A stretch of DNA of 64,000 bases from Dyadobacter sp. CY347 (GTDB taxonomy: Bacteria > Bacteroidota > Bacteroidia > Cytophagales > Spirosomataceae), in NCBI RefSeq assembly GCF_021502655.1, contig NZ_JAKFFT010000009.1:434001-498000 (forward strand), in the 5' to 3' direction. Below the pieces are notes generated by a model. That model did not search any database and was not told where the DNA came from. It saw nothing but the letters and a program-made list of their open reading frames with translations. Positions 44,858 to 52,830 of this stretch are shown piece by piece. Every line of letters starts with the position of its first letter. Within the stretch, counting starts at the first letter, position 1. Position numbers and translations under genes: made by a program.

Positions 44858-45676
44858 TTGTCAACGTCATTATCATCCATCACAGAAGCATATTTCACAC
44901 CATTCAGGGATGCGGCTGCGGGCTATATTTTACCTGAAAAATTCACTTTCCCATTTGATTACGAGCCGCACCCGCTGAGTTTGCTGGCCGTGTCCATGCT
45001 GCAATCCCACCTGGAAACCCAGAATGACTGGACGCATAATTTTGGTTTATCGGGCGATCCTGAGAATATTATTGGTAAAATGTTTGGGGTGCTTGTGGTT
45101 GAAACTGAGGAGCATGAGATCGGTTATCTGGCTGCCTTTTCCGGGAAGCTTGCCGGGGGCAATCATCATGCCAGATTTGTCCCTCCTATTTTCGACGGAG
45201 TTGCAGAAGGCGGCTTCCTGAACGCAGGCATGACCGAGCTTTCGCGCATCAACGAGGCGATTAAGACAGTTGAACTCGATAAAAGTAATGCGTTTGAATT
45301 AGAAGTGAAGGATTTGAAAGCGCTCCGGAAAAGCCATTCTCTTTCTCTGCAAAACGCGATTTTTGATCAATATAGCTTTCTAAACCAAGCAGGAACGCGC
45401 AAGAGCCTGCGGGACATATTTGCCGATGCATGCTATAAAAATCCACCTGCCGGTGCAGGCGAATGTGCCGCTCCAAAATTACTTCAATACGCATTTTTAC
45501 ACAACATGAAACCGCTTGCGATGGCTGAATTCTGGTGGGGAATGTCACCAAAATCCGATTTTTGGAAACACCGCCAGTTTTACCCAGCCTGCCGCGAAAA
45601 ATGTGCGCCCATACTCGCTCATATGCTTGCTGGCATTGATATGGAAGCCAATCCACGGCACAATCATGTCATTTAA
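44858..45676 (+). CDS. RluA-family pseudouridine synthase N-terminal domain, catalytic domain missing
   Basis: About 272 residues matching the N-terminal region of long (about 550-residue) RluA-type pseudouridine synthases: LPEKFTFPFDYEPHPLS, IIGKMFGVLVVET, GYLAAFSGKLAGGNHH and CAAPKLLQYAF…AMAEFWWG. In relatives the RNA-modifying synthase domain follows this point, but the frame ends here, eight bases into the convergent GH13 gene. So it either works alone or is a truncated relic. No ATG is near the start; a TTG at 44858 is the best guess, so the 5' end is uncertain. Confidence 0.7.
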   Translation: MSTSLSSITEAYFTPFRDAAAGYILPEKFTFPFDYEPHPLSLLAVSMLQSHLETQNDWTHNFGLSGDPENIIGKMFGVLVVETEEHEIGYLAAFSGKLAGGNHHARFVPPIFDGVAEGGFLNAGMTELSRINEAIKTVELDKSNAFELEVKDLKALRKSHSLSLQNAIFDQYSFLNQAGTRKSLRDIFADACYKNPPAGAGECAAPKLLQYAFLHNMKPLAMAEFWWGMSPKSDFWKHRQFYPACREKCAPILAHMLAGIDMEANPRHNHVI

Positions 45677-47372
45677 CCCGAAACCATTTATAACCATAGC
45701 CATCCAGCTTGATGTTATATCTACCATCGGAAGCTTTCTGGTCATCGTTATTCACGAGATCAACCAATAACTTATTTCCGGGCATGCTGATTCTGGACTG
45801 TTTTGGCTGATCGCTGAAATTGTGCAGGATTACCAGCGATTTTCCTTCATGCTCATACTGTATAGCAAACACAGAGGGTGAACCTGCGTCGAGAAGTTTA
45901 TACGTTCCCAACCCTATTTCCGGGCAGGATTTGCGAAGCTTGATCAACTCAGTCGTCCAGTTCAGCATGGATGCCGAGTCGCGGGTTTGTTGTTCGACAT
46001 TTATTTTCTTGTAACTATGTTCGCCAAAATCGATCACAGGCCGAAAAGCCGAATCAGCTGTGGTGAAGCCGGCATTTTTTTCGGCTGTCCATTGCATGGG
46101 CGTTCTGACGGAGATGCGCTCCTTTAAGCGAAGATCGTCGCCCATTCCCAGCTCATCGCCATAGCGGATTACCGCCGTTCCGGGAAGTGAAAATAACAAG
46201 CTGTAAGCCAACTCCATATGCTTGCGGTTGTTGCCCAACATTGTGGCCAGCCGTCGTCTGATCCCCCTGTCGTAAAGCTGCATGCTGGTATCCGGGCCGA
46301 ATTTGGCATAAACCTCCTGCCGCTGTTTGTCTGAAAGCCTGCCCAGGTCGATTTCATCATGATTTCGCAGAAAATGAGCCCATTGCGACGCATCCGGAAT
46401 GACCTGAGTCTCCGTGATCGCCTTTTTGAATGGATCCAGATTGCCCGTCGCGAGGGCGTAAAACAGATGCTGGTTTGCGAAAAAATTGAACATCATTTGC
46501 ATGCCTTCACCATTCTTCCCGAAGTAATTTTGATTCTCTTCCGGCACAACATTGGCTTCACCCAGAATGACGACATCAGCACGGCGCGTTTGCGCAAACT
46601 GCCTGATATCCATCAGGAATTTGTAATCCAGCTTGGGCTTCTCGCTTCCCGTTTTAGGCACCTCAATAATAAACGGAACTGCATCCAGACGAAAGCCCGA
46701 AACGCCCTGCCCCAACCAGTAACCTATGATCTTCTGACTTTCTTTTACCACCTCAGGATTGGCAAAGTTCAGATCAGGCTGAAAGGGATAAAACCGGTGA
46801 TAATAATATTGCCCGGAAAGTGAATCAAGGTCCCAAACTGCCTTTTGAACACCGGGAAACACCATTCCCTTGTCATAATCCTTTGGCAGCTTTTCAGACC
46901 AGATGTACCAGTCATGATATTTGGAATCCTTGCTCTTGCGTGCATTCTGAAACCATGAATGCTGATCGGAAGTGTGGTTTATAACAAGATCGATTATCAC
47001 GCGCAAACCCCTTTTTTGTGCCTGAAAAACGAATTCTGCAAAATCGCCGCTCGTTCCCAGTTTCTCGTCAACACCATAAAAATCACCCACATCGTAACCA
47101 TCGTCCTCGCCCGGCGAAGGCTGAAACGGCGCCAGCCAGATCGCATCAACGCCCAACGCGCGGATATAGTCGAGCTTCTGGATCAGGCCCTGAAAATCAC
47201 CCCGGCCGTCGCCGTCGCTATCTTTAAAAACCCCGACTTCCAGGTTATATATAATGCTGTTTTTAAACCAGATATGATTTTTTAAATCGACGGTCGCCAG
47301 TTTTTCCTGCGCATGGCTATATGCGGGCGATATCAATAATGTGAAAAGTAAGAGTTTGTTGAGCTGCTTCAT
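45669..47372 (-). CDS. GH13 alpha-glucosidase/trehalose-synthase-like enzyme, secreted
   Basis: 567 residues with a signal peptide (1-21, ending SHA-Q). GH13 features: DGYDVGDFYGVDEKLGT, VIDLVINHTSDQH, catalytic Asp230 in GFRLDAV, Glu272 in LGEAN and Asp339 in NHDE. The motif spacing resembles trehalose synthase (isomerising maltose to trehalose), but secreted alpha-glucosidases share it, so activity is uncertain. It is convergent with the RluA-like gene (8-base overlap). Confidence 0.85.
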   Translation of the reverse strand: MKQLNKLLLFTLLISPAYSHAQEKLATVDLKNHIWFKNSIIYNLEVGVFKDSDGDGRGDFQGLIQKLDYIRALGVDAIWLAPFQPSPGEDDGYDVGDFYGVDEKLGTSGDFAEFVFQAQKRGLRVIIDLVINHTSDQHSWFQNARKSKDSKYHDWYIWSEKLPKDYDKGMVFPGVQKAVWDLDSLSGQYYYHRFYPFQPDLNFANPEVVKESQKIIGYWLGQGVSGFRLDAVPFIIEVPKTGSEKPKLDYKFLMDIRQFAQTRRADVVILGEANVVPEENQNYFGKNGEGMQMMFNFFANQHLFYALATGNLDPFKKAITETQVIPDASQWAHFLRNHDEIDLGRLSDKQRQEVYAKFGPDTSMQLYDRGIRRRLATMLGNNRKHMELAYSLLFSLPGTAVIRYGDELGMGDDLRLKERISVRTPMQWTAEKNAGFTTADSAFRPVIDFGEHSYKKINVEQQTRDSASMLNWTTELIKLRKSCPEIGLGTYKLLDAGSPSVFAIQYEHEGKSLVILHNFSDQPKQSRISMPGNKLLVDLVNNDDQKASDGRYNIKLDGYGYKWFRVK

Positions 47373-47454
47373 TTAGTGGATTTTATGTTCGATGAGGCGC
47401 GGTCCGGCGCGAATCCGGAGCTGTTTAAAAATTGTGCCCAATCACGATTTGAAA

Positions 47455-48354
47455 TCAAAAAATTTGCTTTGCGACGCGGTAAGTGTTTGCGTGTGCATTC
47501 AGAATGGTCCTGAGTTGCGGGGAATAGCCGCCGCCCATACTGCATTGCATTGGAATGTTGTGCTTTTTGGCGAGCTGCATAACCATTTCGTCCCTTAACT
47601 GGCAACCCCGTTCAGTGCAGGACATCCGCCCGATTTTATCTGTTTGCAGTATGTCGACGCCAGCCTGGTAGAAAATAAAATCGGGTTTCACTTGCGCTAT
47701 GAGCTTTGGAAGTGTGTTTTCCAATATTTTCAAATACGTGCTATCCCCGGTTTTATCATCCAACGGCACATCCAGATCGCTCTTTTCTTTTCGGAAAGGA
47801 TAGTTGTTTTTCCCGTGCATGGAAAAGGTGAAAACTTTCGGTTGGTTTGCGAAAATGTGTGCCGTGCCGTTGCCCTGGTGTACATCCAGGTCGATGATAA
47901 GCACTTGTCTTACCTTTTTATGATCAATTAAATACTGGGCCGCGACCGCGTGATCATTGATCATACAAAACCCCTCCCCAAAATCGCGACCGGCATGATG
48001 CGTGCCGCCGGCAATGTTGAACGCAATTCCCGTATCCAATGCTTTAAGCGCCCCCTGCACCGTTCCGTTCGTAATCCGCAACTCGCGTTCTGCCAGCAAT
48101 GGCGACTGCACAAAGCCAATGCGCCTCATTTCCTGCTTACCAAGCGTTCCCGCGACCAGCCGGTCCACATAGCCGCGATCGTGAACCGCATATACTGCTT
48201 GTATATCTACGGGTTCGGGGCTGAAAAAATCCGGTTCTTCCGCTATCCCCTCGCGCAGCAGTTGCTGAGGAAGCAGTTCATATTTATCCATCGGGAATCG
48301 GTGTCCATCCGGCACCGGGTACTTATATATGGGATCAAATGCGATTGGAAACAT
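47455..48354 (-). CDS. Histone-deacetylase-family (class IV-like) deacetylase
   Basis: 299 residues. GGTHHAGRDFGEGFCMINDHA contains the catalytic His pair; DLDVHQGNGTAHIF holds metal-ligand Asp and His, and QAGVDIL the third ligand Asp; GGGYSP is the late conserved glycine/tyrosine segment. Bacterial members deacetylate small amines or proteins using zinc; the substrate here is unknown. The ATG follows the DUF1810 stop directly (TGA-ATG), so translation may be coupled. Confidence 0.9.
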   Translation of the reverse strand: MFPIAFDPIYKYPVPDGHRFPMDKYELLPQQLLREGIAEEPDFFSPEPVDIQAVYAVHDRGYVDRLVAGTLGKQEMRRIGFVQSPLLAERELRITNGTVQGALKALDTGIAFNIAGGTHHAGRDFGEGFCMINDHAVAAQYLIDHKKVRQVLIIDLDVHQGNGTAHIFANQPKVFTFSMHGKNNYPFRKEKSDLDVPLDDKTGDSTYLKILENTLPKLIAQVKPDFIFYQAGVDILQTDKIGRMSCTERGCQLRDEMVMQLAKKHNIPMQCSMGGGYSPQLRTILNAHANTYRVAKQIF

Positions 48355-48780
48355 TCAGGACTGTTTACGGAGGATTTCAATGGTTTTCTGATCGGGCTTA
48401 CCATCAAAATATTTATCAAGGACCGCCTGAAAAACCGGATCTGCATCCTCAGCCATACTAAATAAAGTCATACTTGACCGCAACTTTAAATCATCCGGGC
48501 TCCCCAGGATCTGATTGGCCGATTTACCTGTAACATCAAGAATTGCATTTGAAATTTCCACCAGTCTTTTCCCTAAGACAGGATGCTGCAAATATCGATT
48601 CGCCTCGTCCAGATCCTCAATCCCATAATGCACAGAGGTGCTGCTCATTCCCAACCCCTTAATCTGCGGAAAAACATACCATATCCAATGCCCCTGCTTC
48701 CGCCCCCGCTTTATCTCCGCCAAAGCGCCAGCATAATCACGCTCCTGGGCTGTTAAAAATCTATTAAGGTCCGATTCCAT
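48355..48780 (-). CDS. DUF1810 family protein
   Basis: 141 residues, a small cytoplasmic protein typical of DUF1810: DLNRFLTAQERDYAGALAEIKRGRKQGHWIWYVFPQIKGLG opens it and HPVLGKRLVEI…NQILGSPDDLKLRSSMTLF follows. Function is unknown. The three-gene set Abi-DUF1810-HDAC is transcribed leftward without gaps (7 bases, then 0). Confidence 0.88.
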   Translation of the reverse strand: MESDLNRFLTAQERDYAGALAEIKRGRKQGHWIWYVFPQIKGLGMSSTSVHYGIEDLDEANRYLQHPVLGKRLVEISNAILDVTGKSANQILGSPDDLKLRSSMTLFSMAEDADPVFQAVLDKYFDGKPDQKTIEILRKQS

Positions 48781-48786
48781 TGTTTA

Positions 48787-49137
48787 TTATTTTGATCCGG
48801 CTTTGGGATTGAATAAAAGCTTGCCAGCGGTTGAATGTCGAATCATTTCAAGTTTGGCATAAATACTTCCTCGATTTTCAAAAGCGGGTTTATTCTTAAA
48901 AATCTGTATAGGCCTGCCATGCATTAATCTATCTCTATCTTTATAATGTCTAGCCAGGACGGAATCAATAGCATTACGCAGGATAACCTCAAACTGGCTA
49001 ATGGGATGAAATGCCTGCGATAGTGCTATCGAGGCATTGTACAGCTTCCTGGCCAGCTCCTCGTCATATGCGCTTGCTATTAAGTATCTATTACATCTCG
49101 GCTTGGATAAATATCTGTTCCGTAAATTATTATTCAT
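48787..49137 (-). CDS. Abi-like protein, C-terminally truncated
   Basis: 116 residues from the ATG at 49137; a longer TTG-started reading would run through a predicted RNA structure and is rejected. RYLIASAYDEELARKLYNAS and ISQFEVILRNAIDSVLARHY match the N-terminal half of Abi-type (AbiD/F) abortive infection proteins. Relatives are usually 230-330 residues with a conserved C-terminal region (E/T-FGFW type) that is missing here, where DUF1810 starts 7 bases on. It may be a decaying phage-defence gene; whether it acts is unknown. Confidence 0.6.
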   Translation of the reverse strand: MNNNLRNRYLSKPRCNRYLIASAYDEELARKLYNASIALSQAFHPISQFEVILRNAIDSVLARHYKDRDRLMHGRPIQIFKNKPAFENRGSIYAKLEMIRHSTAGKLLFNPKAGSK

Positions 49138-49180
49138 GCTTTTTGGAAATTCCAATATAATGTGTTTTGTTTGTATCACG

Positions 49181-49260
49181 TAGGCCTGGTCAAGCCTCTT
49201 TCCTTCGTGGAAACGTAACCAGGTAAGTTTAGGGAGTTCTGTACAGAGCTCCCTTTTTTT
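49181..49260 (+). ncRNA. Candidate structured small RNA with intrinsic terminator
   Basis: Read on the plus strand: an outer stem CCTGGT (49185-49190) with ACCAGG (49218-49223) encloses an inner hairpin TTTCC-TTCGT-GGAAA (49199-49213); eight bases later comes a terminator with arms GGGAGTTCTG (49232-49241) and CAGAGCTCCC (49244-49253) and then seven T. No protein gene on the plus strand lies upstream, so the terminator has no other owner. It is antisense to the 5' leader of the Abi-like gene. The 5' end and promoter are not defined; expression is inferred. Confidence 0.5.
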
Positions 49261-49389
49261 GTATCTGATTTGTTGGTTTTGCTCCAATGGCCACAATCAT
49301 TTTTCCTCTATGTTTAAGTGTGTAAATTCTACAATCCATAGGTGCGAATATTCCGACGATTTCGCTGGAAAACAAGCCTGCTTCCGACG

Positions 49390-49415
49390 TTATAGGTGTA
49401 GCCTATAATTTTATT
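49390..49415 (+). terminator. Hairpin followed by TTTTATT
   Basis: Arms TTATAGG (49390-49396) and CCTATAA (49402-49408) form a 7-bp stem with loop TGTAG, followed by TTTTATT. It lies 77 bases upstream of the sigma factor gene on the plus strand; it may end an upstream transcript or be part of the sigma leader. Confidence 0.35.
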
Positions 49416-49492
49416 ACACTTTCCCTCCACACCCATACAACCTTTTCCCCTTCTTGCGGCCTCTTTGAATTGAGTACCCTAAAAAACAATGT

Positions 49493-50002
49493 ATGACATC
49501 TGAGGCTGAGCTTATTTCAGGATGCCTTTTGCATGACCGGATTGCGCAGCGGAAATTGTATGACCGCTACAAAAAAGCGATGTATACGCTCGCTTATCGC
49601 ATAACCGGGGATTTTGATGATGCCAATGATGTGTTGCAGGATGCATTTATGGATGTTTTCAAACACCTGAACCAGTTTCGTGGCGATGCGGCGCTGGGTG
49701 CGTGGATCAAGCAAATTGTCATCAGGAAATCTACTAAAAAGAAAAAGATCGTGGTTTGGCAGGATCTGGATGAATATACCGGCGAAATCATTGACTGGAA
49801 TGAAGTAGAGATCAACACGGCGCATTTGGAAACAGCTGTCCTTTCCCTACCCGACGGTTTCCGCACGATTTTCGTGCTGGCAGAGGTGGAAGGCTACACC
49901 CACAAAGAAATCGCCACGATGCTCAACATTACAGAAGGAACATCCAAATCACAATTATTCCATGCAAAGAGAAAGCTGCGCAGCATGCTCTCGCCAAAAT
50001 AA
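49493..50002 (+). CDS. ECF-type RNA polymerase sigma factor
   Basis: 169 residues. Region 2: LYDRYKKAMYTLAYRITGDFDDANDVLQDAF; region 4: LPDGFRTIFVLAEVEGYTHKEIATMLNITEGTSKSQLFHAKRKLRSML. It begins a four-gene run with gaps of 8, 10 and 22 bases. The next gene is a single-pass membrane protein likely to be its anti-sigma factor. The signal is unknown. Confidence 0.93.
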   Translation: MTSEAELISGCLLHDRIAQRKLYDRYKKAMYTLAYRITGDFDDANDVLQDAFMDVFKHLNQFRGDAALGAWIKQIVIRKSTKKKKIVVWQDLDEYTGEIIDWNEVEINTAHLETAVLSLPDGFRTIFVLAEVEGYTHKEIATMLNITEGTSKSQLFHAKRKLRSMLSPK

Positions 50003-50010
50003 TCACCACT

Positions 50011-50583
50011 ATGGAAAAGAACCGGCGTACATTAAAAGAAGCCTTGAACAAACTTCCGCACTACTCGCCAGGAGAGGGCGTGTGGGCATCATTGAACCAG
50101 CAACTGAATGAGTTACCATTGAAAACGGCGGCAAAGTCACTACCTGAATACGAACCGGATGACAGACTTTGGAACCAGATTGAACTTGGCCCAAAGGTCG
50201 GAAGAACTGCTTACTTCTGGCGGTATGCTGCGGCGGTGATATTGCTGGCAGGCGTTGCAGCAGGTTGGTTTGTAAGTCAAAAAACAGGAAAACAAATCGC
50301 TTTCACGCAGGAAATGGTGGACGAGCGGCTGCAAACCAATGCGGACCTGGTTACTGACCAGCAGTATGAAAAGCTCAAAACGTACTGCGAAACGGAAACA
50401 TTGATTTGTAAAAGCAATGATTATAAAAGGTTACAGCATGAATATGAAGAGCTCGTCGGGGCGGCTGTGCAGTTGCAGCAAGCCATCGGCGAGTACAATG
50501 CAGAACCCGACCTGGTGCGCCAGTTTGCAAACATTGAACAACAAAAGGCCGAAGTGCTGAACGAAATGGCCAAAATGATATAA
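50011..50583 (+). CDS. Putative membrane anti-sigma factor
   Basis: 190 residues: a cytoplasmic N-terminal part, one transmembrane segment (about 71-88, YAAAVILLAGVAAGWFV), and a periplasmic helical part rich in Glu, Lys and Gln that could form a coiled coil (YEELVGAAVQLQQAIGEY). It follows the sigma gene by 8 bases, the usual place for an anti-sigma factor. No family motif was recognised, so this is by context. Confidence 0.6.
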   Translation: MEKNRRTLKEALNKLPHYSPGEGVWASLNQQLNELPLKTAAKSLPEYEPDDRLWNQIELGPKVGRTAYFWRYAAAVILLAGVAAGWFVSQKTGKQIAFTQEMVDERLQTNADLVTDQQYEKLKTYCETETLICKSNDYKRLQHEYEELVGAAVQLQQAIGEYNAEPDLVRQFANIEQQKAEVLNEMAKMI

Positions 50584-50593
50584 TCCCTGAAAC

Positions 50594-51481
50594 ATGAAAC
50601 AACTCTTTTATCTGAAAATCTTCCTTGTCGTGCTATCAGCTGTTGCCAGCCACAGAGGCCATGCACAGAGCGTATTGCAGGTTGCGACCAAAACCATTGA
50701 GAAAAACATACCGTCACCCGCTATACGCACGCTGCACATCCATGCAGAGAAGGCGGACATTGAACTGACGACCTGGGACAAACCGGAGATCTCTGTGGTG
50801 ATGGAGCTGTCGGCGAGGCACCCGGAGAAAAATGTTGCTGCCATCGATCTTTCCAAGGTCCAGTATATAGCCGACCGTAATGGAAAAGATTATTTTTTGC
50901 GCAACTACATTGTCCTGAAAAACGGCGAAAGCAAGCCTGTTTCCAACCTGAGGGCCCGGTACAAAATCCATCTGCCCGCCTCATGCGCAGTAGACCTGAA
51001 AAATTCCTTTGGCACCATTACATTGAAAGGTTTGACGAACAACTTACAGCTGAAAGCCGATTTTTGTACAACTAACCTGTTGGAAATCAAAGGGAAAGGA
51101 CAAATGCAGACTTCATTCGGGGAGCTGAAAGGGAATGAATTATCAGGCGATTTCTCATTCCAAAGTGACCATACAAAAATGTCGTTACAAAGCATTGCCG
51201 GGATAATTAAGGTGGATGCAGTTTATGGAGACATTGCATTATTCCCTTCGAGCGGCCTGACGAGTTTGAGCATCAAATCTAAAAAAGCCGAGATCACCCT
51301 GCAAACTAAAAACTGGCAAAACTTCGATTACACGATCCAGAGCGCCTATGCTACTATAAAGCTCCCGAACGGCTTTAAATGGAAACGCAACACGGCCGAC
51401 TTCAAGGAGGCATTCTTCTCTAAAAACCAATTGGCGAATGTCGATATCACCGCTGAATTCGGTCAGGTGACCGTCAAATAG
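50594..51481 (+). CDS. Secreted DUF4097-like beta-strand repeat protein
   Basis: 295 residues with a signal peptide (about 1-24, ending GHA-Q). The sequence is a run of short beta-strands (LHIHAEKADIELTTW, VDLKNSFGTITLKGL, LLEIKGKGQMQTSFGEL, IKVDAVYGDIALF) in the style of DUF4097 right-handed beta-helix proteins. Such proteins often accompany sigma/anti-sigma pairs. It lies in the same operon. Confidence 0.65.
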   Translation: MKQLFYLKIFLVVLSAVASHRGHAQSVLQVATKTIEKNIPSPAIRTLHIHAEKADIELTTWDKPEISVVMELSARHPEKNVAAIDLSKVQYIADRNGKDYFLRNYIVLKNGESKPVSNLRARYKIHLPASCAVDLKNSFGTITLKGLTNNLQLKADFCTTNLLEIKGKGQMQTSFGELKGNELSGDFSFQSDHTKMSLQSIAGIIKVDAVYGDIALFPSSGLTSLSIKSKKAEITLQTKNWQNFDYTIQSAYATIKLPNGFKWKRNTADFKEAFFSKNQLANVDITAEFGQVTVK

Positions 51482-51503
51482 ATCATTTATTCCCGTCTTA
51501 TCT

Positions 51504-52748
51504 ATGAAAAAAATCCTTATCCCGCTGCTTTCGTTATTCCTCGTCCAATCCGCTTTCGCACAGGACAGCATTCCGGTTATGTTCCATCAGGAAACCGATA
51601 CGCTTGTGAAACAGCGCTTCATCGACCGCTATGAAAATGTGTTTATGACGAAGGTGCCGACGCGCCAGATGTTTAAGATTGCCGCTGTTGGTTCCGAAAT
51701 TCAGGGAACGGGTTTCAATTTTGGTTATGAATATAAATTGCTGCCATCATTGTCTGTGGAGGCGTCTGTTTACACGCAACTCAGTGAGTTCAACAGCGGG
51801 CTGGCGCAGGAACTGCGGTATTTTAATTTTCGCAGTGTGAGTATCTGGGCCAATGCGAAAGCACGCTGGTATTACAACATGAACCGGCGGATCGAGAAGG
51901 GACTCAACGCGAACAATTTCAGTGGATCGTACATAGGGTTGTCCGTTGAGCAACGTCTCCTTGACGAACATTATAATAACGCGACAAGATTTGGGCTGCT
52001 TTACGGTTTTCAAAGCAGGTTTTTAAACCGCGGTTATTTTGATTTTTCCGTTGGCATATATCAAAAGCGGCAGACAGGTTCAACTTTTTCAGAAGTGGAT
52101 CCTGCGCCTTTTAAATTAAAAAACTTTGTTTTAAGCACACAGGCTAACATTGGCATTGCATTTGGCGATTGGAAAAAAGCGACCACCAATCCAATCTGTG
52201 ATGTGATCATGTGCGATGAGTTGGTAAAGGGCCAGTTTAAAGTTGAAATGCCCTACGTTGCAATTGGGTGGAATGAGCAAGTAGTCAGGGCTGGCATAGC
52301 TTATGAAAGGCGGCTAGGCCAGGGTCCGCTTTCCGTTCAGACAGATGCAAACCTTTATTATGCCAATCACAACGTCCGGAATGCTTTTAAAGGCAGATAT
52401 TCCAGTATTGGCGCTTCGCTTGAACTCCGCTATTACTTTTTGCAAGATTTCCTGATGCGCAATGGTAAGGGTGGTAAAAACCTCTCGGGCCCCTACCTGG
52501 GAATACGCGGCGGTTATGAATTCTTTAACGCGAAAGTAAGCAATGGCTATGTGACGGAACTGAATCGAAGACTGAGTTACCAAGCCGTCCGGACCGAGCT
52601 GCATCTCGGATATCAGCAAAGGCTTTTCAAAACAATGTACATCAATGGCTCTGTCCATTATGGTAAACAATTCCTTCAAGGTTATCATTATGAGGGCGCA
52701 TCGAAGCCGTTTCTGTCCTCCAAAATGGCCATTGGTTTTACATTTTAA
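51504..52748 (+). CDS. Outer membrane beta-barrel protein, unknown function
   Basis: 414 residues with a signal peptide (1-19, SAFA-Q). The rest alternates in strand pattern with aromatic belts (FGYEYKLLPSLSVEASVYTQL; YIGLSVEQRL; LQTDANLYYANHNVRNAF) and ends in SKMAIGFTF, a C-terminal phenylalanine as expected for assembly by BAM. It is last in the sigma operon and ends 24 bases before a bidirectional terminator. Confidence 0.75.
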   Translation: MKKILIPLLSLFLVQSAFAQDSIPVMFHQETDTLVKQRFIDRYENVFMTKVPTRQMFKIAAVGSEIQGTGFNFGYEYKLLPSLSVEASVYTQLSEFNSGLAQELRYFNFRSVSIWANAKARWYYNMNRRIEKGLNANNFSGSYIGLSVEQRLLDEHYNNATRFGLLYGFQSRFLNRGYFDFSVGIYQKRQTGSTFSEVDPAPFKLKNFVLSTQANIGIAFGDWKKATTNPICDVIMCDELVKGQFKVEMPYVAIGWNEQVVRAGIAYERRLGQGPLSVQTDANLYYANHNVRNAFKGRYSSIGASLELRYYFLQDFLMRNGKGGKNLSGPYLGIRGGYEFFNAKVSNGYVTELNRRLSYQAVRTELHLGYQQRLFKTMYINGSVHYGKQFLQGYHYEGASKPFLSSKMAIGFTF

Positions 52749-52772
52749 TAAAAAAATAGAGGCCATTATACA

Positions 52773-52805
52773 AAAAGAGAAGCCGCATCACACGGCTTCT
52801 CTTTT
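52773..52805. terminator. Bidirectional intrinsic terminator
   Basis: Perfect arms AAAAGAGAAGCCG (52773-52785) and CGGCTTCTCTTTT (52793-52805) with a 7-base loop: a GC-rich stem with T/A-rich flanks on both strands. It sits between the convergent 51504 and 52831 genes and can end both. Confidence 0.85.
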
Positions 52806-52830
52806 ACATGATGAACCTTAACCTGATTTT

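Noticed and set aside
49138-49296. A TTG-started extension of the Abi-like protein by 53 codons
   Set aside because: It crosses the predicted RNA and terminator, and adds no Abi-like sequence; the ATG at 49137 begins the family match.
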